A stretch of DNA of 64,000 bases, from NCBI RefSeq assembly GCF_001687665.2, contig NZ_CP016543.2, positions 372,001-436,000 of the forward strand. The letters are read 5' to 3'. The stretch is from Planococcus donghaensis (GTDB taxonomy: Bacteria > Bacillota > Bacilli > Bacillales_A > Planococcaceae). The notes under the pieces were generated by a model. It was not told the DNA's origin, did not search any database, and worked only from the letters and a program-made list of their open reading frames with translations. Shown piece by piece: positions 17,151 to 24,554 of the stretch. Every line of letters starts with the position of its first letter. Positions within the stretch are counted from its first letter, which is position 1. The position numbers and the translations under genes are program-made.

Positions 17151-18005
17151 ATGGATTTTCATAAAAAACCAGTTACTCATGTAGGCAAAGTGGGATTAAA
17201 AGTAATAGATCTTCTTAAAATGAAACGATTTTATGAGAAAGTAATTGGTTTTGAGGTTATTTCAGAAGAAGAAGATAAAGTCAGTCTGGGTGTTGGCAGT
17301 AAAGTATTGGTGGAACTTGAAGTGGTTAAAGGAGTCACCCCGAAGCAAGGCCGGTATGCAGGGTTGTATCATTTGGCAATATTGTTACCCACTAGAGAAT
17401 CTTTAGGAAAAATCCTTATCCATCTTGATCAACAAGAGATTCAATTAGGATCAGCAGATCACTTAGTTAGCGAGGCTTTGTATTTCTCAGATCCAGAAGG
17501 AAATGGCATCGAAATTTATCGGGATCGGAAACCTGAGCAATGGAACTGGAATAATGATAAAGTTTCTATGGCAGTAGATCCGATTGATGCTCGAGGGTTA
17601 GTGGAAGAAGCACGAAAATTTCCAGAACCTTGGAACGGTTTGCCGGCTGAAACCGTAATGGGTCATATTCACTTGCATGTATCTAATCTGGATGAAGCTA
17701 AAGAGTTTTATGTAGATGGAATCGGACTAGAAGTCGTTTCAAATTTAGGTGCCCAAGCTTTATTTTTAGCAGATCAAAAATATCATCACCATATTGGAAT
17801 GAATGTCTGGAATGGTGTGGGGATTCCGGCGCTTCCTGAAAAAGAAGCAGGGCTGCACTATTACACGTTAATGATGGAAAATGAACATCGCAGTGAAATT
17901 GCTAAAAATCTTCATTCAATGGGAATAGAAATTGTTGAACACAATGATTATTGGGAAGTCAAAGACCCATCAGGAAATTTCATACGTTTATGTGTTTACT
18001 CATAA
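17151..18005 (+). CDS. VOC family dioxygenase, CatE-like
   Basis: 284 residues with two vicinal-oxygen-chelate modules: first with LYHLAILLPT and DPEGNGIEIY, second with GHIHLHVSNL, GLHYYTLMM and DPSGNFIRLCV. Length and layout match Bacillus CatE (catechol-2,3-dioxygenase), part of the quinone-detoxification regulon. The usual metal-ligand Glu of the second module is Arg here (NFIRL), so catalysis may use the first module or be altered. ATG at 17151 follows AAGAGGTGG. No catD is adjacent. Confidence 0.75.
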   Translation: MDFHKKPVTHVGKVGLKVIDLLKMKRFYEKVIGFEVISEEEDKVSLGVGSKVLVELEVVKGVTPKQGRYAGLYHLAILLPTRESLGKILIHLDQQEIQLGSADHLVSEALYFSDPEGNGIEIYRDRKPEQWNWNNDKVSMAVDPIDARGLVEEARKFPEPWNGLPAETVMGHIHLHVSNLDEAKEFYVDGIGLEVVSNLGAQALFLADQKYHHHIGMNVWNGVGIPALPEKEAGLHYYTLMMENEHRSEIAKNLHSMGIEIVEHNDYWEVKDPSGNFIRLCVYS

Positions 18006-18011
18006 ACTAAT

Positions 18012-18042
18012 AAAAGCCGACTCATAGCTGAGTCGGCTTTTA
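18012..18042. terminator. Bidirectional terminator
   Basis: AAAAGCCGACTC / GAGTCGGCTTTT between convergent genes. Confidence 0.85.
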
Positions 18043-18303
18043 TCATTCGGCAGAAACTTCTTCACAACTATTATCTATCGCCATATAGGCCGTTGTCGTA
18101 AATGCTGCTTTTTCTGAGATTTCAGTAGTTAGTTTATTTTTGAGGGCTGCTTCTGAAATCTTATTTTGGCGAGTTTCAATATATGCGTGCATGCTTTCTT
18201 GGCTAATTGCTTTTTCTAAAGGGTTGTTATAAAAAGTCAAAAGGATTAATCCACATGCTCCTGCGATTAAAGTGATACCTAAAAGTGAAAGGAATCCCTT
18301 CAT
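18043..18303 (-). CDS. Hypothetical single-span membrane protein, 86 aa
   Basis: Starts MKGFLSLLGITLIAG; one hydrophobic helix (residues 4-24), then a mostly helical exported or cytoplasmic tail. The start at 18303 has AAGGCGGG upstream; a longer in-frame version adds an unlikely leader. No family recognised. Confidence 0.5.
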   Translation of the reverse strand: MKGFLSLLGITLIAGACGLILLTFYNNPLEKAISQESMHAYIETRQNKISEAALKNKLTTEISEKAAFTTTAYMAIDNSCEEVSAE

Positions 18304-18439
18304 AGTAAATCCCGCCTTCTTGTGTGTAGTTATGATAAAGAACGCTGAACATAATAAAAAGTTCCCTGTTGCTGCATATTGTCGTTTGCGAGATACTGAG
18401 AACAATGACAACATCTAACGAAACAAAGGGGGAGTAAGT

Positions 18440-19510
18440 ATGTTTTCGTTACAAACAACAATTTGTGAGTTGTTTCAAATTGATTATCCACTTATTCAAG
18501 CTGGCATGGCGGGTGGACCAACAACTGTAGAATTAGTAGCTGAAGTTAGTAATGCAGGAGGTCTTGGAACTTTAGGGGCAGCATACATGACACCAGAGGC
18601 ACTAAGAAAAGCCATTAAGGAGATTCAGTCGAAAACTGAAAAGCCATTTGCTGTTAATATTTTCGCTTCTTCGGAACAAGATGACTTTAATCGGTTAGCA
18701 GAAGTGCAAAAAGCATTAAGCCCTTTTCGTTCAGAGCTAGAAATCAGCAACCTTGAGCCCACATATTCGTCACCTAATTGGAGTGGAGAACAATTTAATG
18801 TTTGTATAGAAGAAGACGTATCAATTATTAGTACTGCCTTTGGTTGTTTTTCTAAAGACCAAATGAAAATCGTAAAAGAACGAAAAGTTAAAACTGTCGT
18901 AATGATCACAACAGTAGAAGAAGCAATACTCGCTGAAAAATCCGGAGCAGATGCAGTCGTAGCTCAAGGAAGTGAAGCAGGGGGTCATCGCAGTACGTTT
19001 TCACTCGCTCAACATTCATTCGGCGCACAGATTGGCACAATGTCTTTAGTTCCACAAGTAGTAGATGCAATCGAGATTCCGGTTATCGCAGCCGGCGGTA
19101 TTGTTGATGGACGTGGATTAATTGCTTCGCTTGCGCTTGGGGCACAAGGAGTTCAGATTGGTACCCGGTTTGTTACTGCTAAAGAATCGGGAGCGCATGC
19201 ACTTTATAAGCAAGCGATATTTGGCAGTACTGAGGAAAGTACGGTGGTAACAAAAAGTTTTTCTGGAAGACCCGCCCGTGGCATCAAAAACCGTTTTATT
19301 CGTGAATTTGAACAAAGTGGCATTGAGCCTTTGCCTTTTCCTTCTCAAAACATAGTTACAAAAGATATTCGTGCCGCTGCTGCCAAATTGGAAAATGCAG
19401 AATTTATGTCATTGTGGGCAGGACAGTCTACCCGTAGTTTGATAGAAGAAGAAGTTGCTGCTGAAATCGTTCAAGAGATTATGAAAGAAGCAAAAAAACT
19501 GCTAACCTGA
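18440..19510 (+). CDS. Nitronate monooxygenase (NPD/2-nitropropane dioxygenase family)
   Basis: 356 residues, FMN-dependent TIM barrel. Diagnostic segments: YPLIQAGMAGGPTTVELV, NAGGLGTLGAAYM, QGSEAGGH (catalytic His) and AAGGIVDGRGLIASLALGAQGVQIG (phosphate binding). Oxidises alkyl nitronates such as propionate 3-nitronate in characterised members. RBS AAAGGGGGAG. No clear terminator before the next gene. Confidence 0.9.
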   Translation: MFSLQTTICELFQIDYPLIQAGMAGGPTTVELVAEVSNAGGLGTLGAAYMTPEALRKAIKEIQSKTEKPFAVNIFASSEQDDFNRLAEVQKALSPFRSELEISNLEPTYSSPNWSGEQFNVCIEEDVSIISTAFGCFSKDQMKIVKERKVKTVVMITTVEEAILAEKSGADAVVAQGSEAGGHRSTFSLAQHSFGAQIGTMSLVPQVVDAIEIPVIAAGGIVDGRGLIASLALGAQGVQIGTRFVTAKESGAHALYKQAIFGSTEESTVVTKSFSGRPARGIKNRFIREFEQSGIEPLPFPSQNIVTKDIRAAAAKLENAEFMSLWAGQSTRSLIEEEVAAEIVQEIMKEAKKLLT

Positions 19511-19608
19511 GCTTTTTGCAGTAGAAAATGATTGGAAGGAAGCTCGAGTTTCCAATAGGCACATGCTATACTAATACAAGTGATTTTTAAAACGAGGAGA
19601 TTAGACGA

Positions 19609-20442
19609 ATGGAATGGAAGAATATATACCGCGGCATCTTAATGGGAATAAGTGATTTAATCCCAGGAGTAAGCGGAGGCACAATTGCGTTTATTTTAGG
19701 GATTTATGATCGTTTGTTACAATCGATCAGTGGATTTTTTAGTCGTAACTGGAGAAAACAACTTGGATTTTTAGTGCCTCTTGGCATAGGGATTGTCATC
19801 ACTCTGTTGCTGTTTAGCCGAGTGATTGAATATTTATTAGAGCAACATTACGAAGCGACTCAATTTTTCTTCATGGGATTAATCATTGGTGTCATTCCGT
19901 ATATCATGAAGCAGGCTGAAGTTAAAAAGAACTTTACTTCACGACATGTGATTATTTTATTGGTTATTGGAGCGGCATTGGCAGTGACTGCTTTTATTCC
20001 GACAGAGGAAGACTTAGCTCCAATTACATCCCTTACTGTGCCGATTTTCTTTATGTTATTTTTCTCAGGATGGTTGGCAAGTATGGCGATGTTGTTGCCG
20101 GGAATTAGCGGATCCTTTATTTTGTTATTGTTAGGTGTGTATTCAACGGCTATTAACGCCTTATCCACTTTAAACATTCCGGTTGTCTTCGCAATCGGTG
20201 CTGGCGTCATCGTTGGATTTATCGTCAGCAGTAAGGCAATACAATATTTACTTCAACATTTTACTTATGTTACTTACGCTGCTATTATCGGACTGATTCT
20301 CGGGTCGTTGTTTGTTGTCTTCCCAGGATTTTCGTCTGATCCAACTACGCTGATTACGAGCCTAGTAACGTTTGGACTTGGGCTTTCGTTTACGTTACTG
20401 TTTAGTTCACCTAAAAAAACGGCTATTACAGAAGAAGTTTAA
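19609..20442 (+). CDS. popT: DUF368 membrane protein, PopT-type undecaprenyl-phosphate translocase
   Basis: 277 residues, about eight membrane spans arranged as two repeats. Each repeat has the family motif: DLIPGVSGGTIAFILGIYD near residue 20 and LLPGISGSFILLLLGVYS near 160. DUF368 proteins (PopT) and DedA proteins (UptA) were recently shown to recycle undecaprenyl phosphate across the membrane. uppP, which supplies the same carrier, lies 1.5 kb downstream on the other strand. Assignment rests on family membership. Confidence 0.82.
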   Translation: MEWKNIYRGILMGISDLIPGVSGGTIAFILGIYDRLLQSISGFFSRNWRKQLGFLVPLGIGIVITLLLFSRVIEYLLEQHYEATQFFFMGLIIGVIPYIMKQAEVKKNFTSRHVIILLVIGAALAVTAFIPTEEDLAPITSLTVPIFFMLFFSGWLASMAMLLPGISGSFILLLLGVYSTAINALSTLNIPVVFAIGAGVIVGFIVSSKAIQYLLQHFTYVTYAAIIGLILGSLFVVFPGFSSDPTTLITSLVTFGLGLSFTLLFSSPKKTAITEEV

Positions 20443-20506
20443 TAAAATAAAGCGATTCTTTTTTCATTTTACAAAGATCAACCCTTTCCATAGCGATTTT
20501 TCAAAA

Positions 20507-20541
20507 AGAGGTGCCATCATCGATGATGGCACCTCTTTTTT
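20507..20541 (+). terminator. Terminator with a perfect 30-bp palindrome
   Basis: AGAGGTGCCATCATC / GATGATGGCACCTCT then a T run. Confidence 0.88.
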
Positions 20542-20580
20542 ATGCCCGTCGAAGCTACATGGACGCTTACACTTTTCTTG
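20541..20580. repeat. Direct repeat copy 1 (about 40 bp)
   Basis: Begins TATGCCCGTCGAAGCTACAT. Its partner at 20663-20702 differs at three bases or so. Between them lies GC-rich sequence (TCTAGTTCCAGCGTCCAGC) resembling the common Bacillaceae intergenic repeat that begins TCTAGCTCCAGCGCC. Confidence 0.8.
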
Positions 20581-20662
20581 TTGTCTAGTTCCAGCGTCCA
20601 GCTTCTAGGGTCATAAGCCACTCCAACTGTGCAGCAAAGAACGCCGCTTCGTCAGAGTGTCT

Positions 20663-20702
20663 TATACCCGTCGAAGCTACACGGACGCTTCCACTTTTCT
20701 TG
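20663..20702. repeat. Direct repeat copy 2 (about 40 bp)
   Basis: Begins TATACCCGTCGAAGCTACAC and ends CACTTTTCTTG, as copy 1 does, 122 bp downstream of it. Confidence 0.8.
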
Positions 20703-20768
20703 CGCAAAGCCTTTTTGTTTTGTGGATGGGGGATTTGCCTTTAAACTATAAGGTAAGAGGTGATACGT

Positions 20769-21896
20769 GTGCGAAAAATTTTTTGGTGGTTTGTTGTGTT
20801 ACTGGCCGTGTTTTTTGCGCGCCCGATTTGGGAAGAACCTGTCGGTAAATATGTTGATTTAGGTTTTTTAGATTCTGTTGACCGCACAGTTGAAAGTATT
20901 GCTGGAAATCCAGAGGTGACGCAAGTTATAGATGAAGCTCGAGATTTTACTGCGCGTGTTGGTGCGCAACTACAATCGTTTATCGTTTCTCAATCAGTTG
21001 AAGTCCCAGAAGCTGTGGCAAAACCTGAATTAGTTGAAACGGAATCATTGTTTGCTGTTCATAATGTAACAATCGGTATGGCTAAAGAGGATGCTCAAGA
21101 AAAAGTCGGTTTGCCTTTACGGTTAATGCGTAACGAATATGGAACTGATTGGCATAGCTATCATCAAGATTTTCAGAACTATGTTTTATTGTCTTACGAT
21201 AAAGATGGAATAGTAAATGGAATGTTTACAAACCAGGATGTATTTTCCTCGAGGGAAGGGATTACAATAGATTCCACCAAATCCGAGGTCCGATCTATCC
21301 TTGGTACACCACTCAAAAGCCTCCAAAAAGGAAATGTTCAATATATACTAGATACCCGTGATGAGTATGATGTGTTTAAGACAGATGACACCTATACAAC
21401 TATTTTTTATGATATCCACGAAGAAGACACCGTGACGGCCGTGCAAGTAGTTCACGAAAAATTGGAGGAAATGCGACCTCAAATATATGCAAAACCGGAC
21501 GAGAAATTGAAAGAAGGCTACGAATACTTGCTTTTCGAATTAACGAATTCCGCACGTATTCAGCGTGGGCTGCCGTTATTAAAATGGGACAGTGAGACGA
21601 AAATAACTGCTCGTAAGCACAGTGAAGATATGGCCGAAAATCAGTATTTCAGCCATACGAACCTAGCTGGGCAATCTCCTTTTGATCGCATGAAAGAGGA
21701 TGGGATTAGCTTTTATGTAGCGGGTGAAAATTTAGCGTATGGCCAGTATAGTAGTGTATTTGCTCATGAAGGGTTGATGAATTCTTTAGGACATCGCGAA
21801 AATATCGTAAAGCCAGATTTTGGTTTTTTAGGAGTAGGAACTGCATTTAATGAGGAAAATCAACCGTATTATACGGCTAATTTCTTTAATCGATAG
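20769..21896 (+). CDS. CAP domain protein with CAP-associated N-terminal domain (YlbC-like)
   Basis: 375 residues from GTG at 20769 (AAGAGG eight bases upstream; another GTG at 20760 is possible). An N-terminal hydrophobic segment (FWWFVVLLAVFFA) anchors or exports the protein. Residues about 95-230 are the CAP-associated domain (IGMAKEDAQEKVGLPLR), and 250-375 the CAP/SCP domain (LTNSARIQRGLPLLKWD, ARKHSEDMAENQYFSH, AGENLAYGQ, LGHRENIVKPDFGFLGVG). B. subtilis YlbC shares this plan. Function of bacterial CAP proteins is unknown. Confidence 0.85.
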   Translation: MRKIFWWFVVLLAVFFARPIWEEPVGKYVDLGFLDSVDRTVESIAGNPEVTQVIDEARDFTARVGAQLQSFIVSQSVEVPEAVAKPELVETESLFAVHNVTIGMAKEDAQEKVGLPLRLMRNEYGTDWHSYHQDFQNYVLLSYDKDGIVNGMFTNQDVFSSREGITIDSTKSEVRSILGTPLKSLQKGNVQYILDTRDEYDVFKTDDTYTTIFYDIHEEDTVTAVQVVHEKLEEMRPQIYAKPDEKLKEGYEYLLFELTNSARIQRGLPLLKWDSETKITARKHSEDMAENQYFSHTNLAGQSPFDRMKEDGISFYVAGENLAYGQYSSVFAHEGLMNSLGHRENIVKPDFGFLGVGTAFNEENQPYYTANFFNR

Positions 21897-21897
21897 A

Positions 21898-21936
21898 AAA
21901 GGCAGGCTGTCAATAAACTGACAGCCTGCCTTTTTG
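21898..21936. terminator. Bidirectional terminator
   Basis: AAAGGCAGGCTGTC / GACAGCCTGCCTTTTT between the CAP gene and uppP. Confidence 0.88.
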
Positions 21937-21937
21937 A

Positions 21938-22768
21938 TTAATTTAATAGGAGCCATGCCAATACAACAACTGGACCGACGATAAAGCAGTAAATTGCAAA
22001 ATACTTTAATTGTCCTTTTGCCATAATGTTCATAAACCATTTTAATGAGAAATATGAAGCGACTAGTGAGCCTAAGAATGCCATGACGTATGGAATCGCC
22101 ATTGTAGCTAAATTATCATCGTTAAGGATATCCGAAATGCTAAGAACCGCACCACCAAGACTAACTGGGATAAATAATAAGAAAGAAAAGCGCAATGCGG
22201 TTTCTTGATTGATGCCTCTTGCCATGGCCGCGACAATTGTAGCGCCACTGCGACTGATGCCTGGGATAAGTGCTATAGCTTGAGCGCCCCCAATGATCAC
22301 TGCGTCTTTCATTGTCATACTGCCATCTTTTCGTTGTCCCCGCATATTGCGAATCCACCAAAGACCAAAACCTGTGATGATTAAGGTCAAGCCGACTGTT
22401 ACGATAGTCGAGAGATTGTCGTCAATCGCATCTTGGAACAACAGCCCAATGACTGCTGCAGGAATCGTTGCGACTACAAGGTAAACGATAAACATGAAAT
22501 CACGTTTTGTTTCGGCATTTTTCACCGTGAAATATTTTAACCCGTTTATCACAAGACGTTGAATGTCTTCTCGGTAAATGATTAAAACTGCAATTAGCGA
22601 TGCACTGTTAACGAGTAAAGCGAATGTTGAAACGCTGCCTTCAATTTGTACATCCAAAAAATATTGTGCGATTAATAAGTGTCCGCTTGAAGAAATCGGA
22701 ATGGGTTCAGTAAGTCCTTGAAATAATCCAAGAAGCAAAAATTTGATGGTAAGCCATAATTGGTCCAT
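21938..22768 (-). CDS. uppP: Undecaprenyl-diphosphatase UppP (BacA)
   Basis: 276 residues, about eight membrane spans. The catalytic motifs [15 protein letters not shown] (E/Q-x3-E plus PxSSxGH) and [10 protein letters not shown] are intact. It dephosphorylates undecaprenyl diphosphate to regenerate the lipid carrier for peptidoglycan and teichoic acid synthesis, and can give bacitracin tolerance. RBS TTGGAGGAT. Convergent with the CAP gene and close to popT. Confidence 0.95.
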   Translation of the reverse strand: MDQLWLTIKFLLLGLFQGLTEPIPISSSGHLLIAQYFLDVQIEGSVSTFALLVNSASLIAVLIIYREDIQRLVINGLKYFTVKNAETKRDFMFIVYLVVATIPAAVIGLLFQDAIDDNLSTIVTVGLTLIITGFGLWWIRNMRGQRKDGSMTMKDAVIIGGAQAIALIPGISRSGATIVAAMARGINQETALRFSFLLFIPVSLGGAVLSISDILNDDNLATMAIPYVMAFLGSLVASYFSLKWFMNIMAKGQLKYFAIYCFIVGPVVVLAWLLLN

Positions 22769-22887
22769 TTGTGCAAATCCTCCAATGTTCGTTCATCTAG
22801 TTATCTAACAGTGAGTTTTTCACTCACTAAATTCAAAACAACATAAAAAATATAATACCATATTTTCATGGTAAACTGTGTATATTA

Positions 22888-23994
22888 ATGAAAAGAAAGG
22901 TAGTGGCACGCTTGACGAACAAGCTTTGGTTTCAAGTAGGGATAGGAGTTATTCTAACTCTAGTCATCATTCGTTTATTTATTGAAGTACAAGGAATTTT
23001 TGATCCTTTATTTATTATTGCGGGCACCATTTTTGTCCCATTATTATTAGGAGGCGTCTTGTTCTATTTAACAAGACCGGTTTTGAATTTCTTGATGAAG
23101 AGAAAGTTTCCAAAGTGGGCTGCGGTTCTGACAGTTTTATTATCGATCGTCTTAGTATTTTATCTATTTTTCATCATGATTGGTCCGATTGTGACAGATC
23201 AAATTAATGCATTAGTAGATAATGCACCAGAGATCATTCAAAGTGTCGAAGAGTCAGCTCAATATATATTCGATCAACGCGAACGCCTGCCGGATTCAAT
23301 TGAAGAACAGTTAAATGGCATGACGAGTCAAATTGGGGATCGACTGGGTGATGTTGGAGGATGGGTCGTTTCCTTTATCGGTAGTTTCGTGTCTGGTGTC
23401 ATTACATTAGTATTAGTCCCGTTTTTCCTTGTGTATTTATTAGTTGACCATAAAAAATTCGTGCCATTTGTTTCTGGTTTCTTCTCAGGAGAACGAAAAG
23501 GGTGGATTCGTAAAACTTTGCATGATATTGACGATACGTTGCAAGCGTATATTCAAGGTCAGTTGTTTGTTAGCTTTTTAGTTGGGATTATGCTGCTAAT
23601 TGGATATTTAATCATCGGGTTAGACTATGCGCTCTTATTGGCATTAATCGGTATGGCTACGAACGTCATTCCATTTTTAGGGCCATATATTGCAGTTGTG
23701 CCTGCCATTCTTATTGCGCTTGTAGAAGATCCCATTAAAGCTGTCTATGTAGGAATTATTATGCTAGTTGCACAGCAAATTGAAAGCAACTTCATTACGC
23801 CAAACGTAATGGGGAAATCGCTTGATGTTCACCCATTAACGGTCATTACCTTGATTTTAGCGGCCGGGAATATCGCAGGGTTATGGGGAATCATATTAGC
23901 GATTCCGGTGTATGCTGTTATTAAAACCATTGCGAAAAATGTTTATGCACGCCGCATTGAAATCCGTAATACGGCTACGCGTGATATTGAATAA
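22888..23994 (+). CDS. AI-2E family membrane permease, second copy
   Basis: 368 residues, eight predicted spans. It shares with the protein at 4249 the core IIGLDYALLLALIG, IPFLGPYI and the Q-Q-I-E-S-N-F-I-T-P-N-V-M-G segment followed by HPLTVITLIL. Start is uncertain: ATG at 22888 has no RBS, whereas GAAAGG at 22893-22898 could serve GTG 22903 or TTG 22912. Transported substrate unknown. Confidence 0.83.
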   Translation: MKRKVVARLTNKLWFQVGIGVILTLVIIRLFIEVQGIFDPLFIIAGTIFVPLLLGGVLFYLTRPVLNFLMKRKFPKWAAVLTVLLSIVLVFYLFFIMIGPIVTDQINALVDNAPEIIQSVEESAQYIFDQRERLPDSIEEQLNGMTSQIGDRLGDVGGWVVSFIGSFVSGVITLVLVPFFLVYLLVDHKKFVPFVSGFFSGERKGWIRKTLHDIDDTLQAYIQGQLFVSFLVGIMLLIGYLIIGLDYALLLALIGMATNVIPFLGPYIAVVPAILIALVEDPIKAVYVGIIMLVAQQIESNFITPNVMGKSLDVHPLTVITLILAAGNIAGLWGIILAIPVYAVIKTIAKNVYARRIEIRNTATRDIE

Positions 23995-23997
23995 GCT

Positions 23998-24028
23998 AAA
24001 ACCTGTGAACTTTGTTCACGGGTTTTTT
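23998..24028 (+). terminator. Terminator
   Basis: AAAACCTGTGAAC-TTT-GTTCACGGGTTTTTT. Confidence 0.85.
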
Positions 24029-24049
24029 CTATAGAATAAACAAAGTAAC

Positions 24050-24078
24050 TTGACGACAAAAGGTATACCCCCTAAACT
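24050..24078 (+). promoter_or_regulatory. Promoter of the MarR-MMPL operon
   Basis: TTGACG (24050-24055), 17-base spacer, TAAACT (24073-24078). The -10 lies inside the left arm of the palindrome. Confidence 0.6.
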
Positions 24079-24103
24079 AAAACTACTAGTTTAGGGGGTA
24101 TAC
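24063..24103. promoter_or_regulatory. 41-bp palindromic operator
   Basis: Perfect 17-base arms GTATACCCCCTAAACTA / TAGTTTAGGGGGTATAC around a seven-base centre. It covers the -10, the transcription start and the Shine-Dalgarno AGGGGG of the MarR gene, so the regulator probably represses its own operon. Confidence 0.75.
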
Positions 24104-24107
24104 TATT

Positions 24108-24551
24108 TTGGATGGACGAATAAAAGAAGCGGTAGATCTTTTTCAAGAGGTATTGGTATATGGAACAGAAAGGGTGATCAAGTCGGTCGACCATCCTTTA
24201 TGGAAAGAATATTCACCTGAGCAAATTCAAATGTTAAAGCTGATTGGTTCAGAAAAACAAATTACTTCAGCTAGATTAGCGGTATTGCAGGCAGTACATA
24301 AAAGTGCGATTTCTAGTCGTATCAAAAAATTGCTTCAAAAAGATGTGATACAAGTGGTGCAAACGACTGATAAACGCGAGAAATTGTTAGAGCTGACAGA
24401 TAAAGGTCAGGCAATTATCGAAGAACTAGATCAAGTATTGGCTGATTATCTTGAGAAACTTTTATCTGAAAATATCGCGGATGAGGAGATTGAACAGTTT
24501 CTAACAATTTTCCGGAAGCTAAAAACAATTATAAAAATGGACGGAGTGTAA
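24108..24551 (+). CDS. MarR family transcriptional regulator
   Basis: 147 residues from TTG at 24108. Winged helix with ITSARLAVLQAVHKSAISSR (recognition helix) and KRDVIQVVQTTDKREKLLELT-type wing (KDVIQVVQTTDKREK). It lies three bases before the MMPL transporter gene, the usual pairing of a MarR repressor with its efflux pump. The palindromic operator immediately upstream includes its own RBS. The inducing ligand is unknown. Confidence 0.85.
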   Translation: MDGRIKEAVDLFQEVLVYGTERVIKSVDHPLWKEYSPEQIQMLKLIGSEKQITSARLAVLQAVHKSAISSRIKKLLQKDVIQVVQTTDKREKLLELTDKGQAIIEELDQVLADYLEKLLSENIADEEIEQFLTIFRKLKTIIKMDGV

Positions 24552-24554
24552 CAC

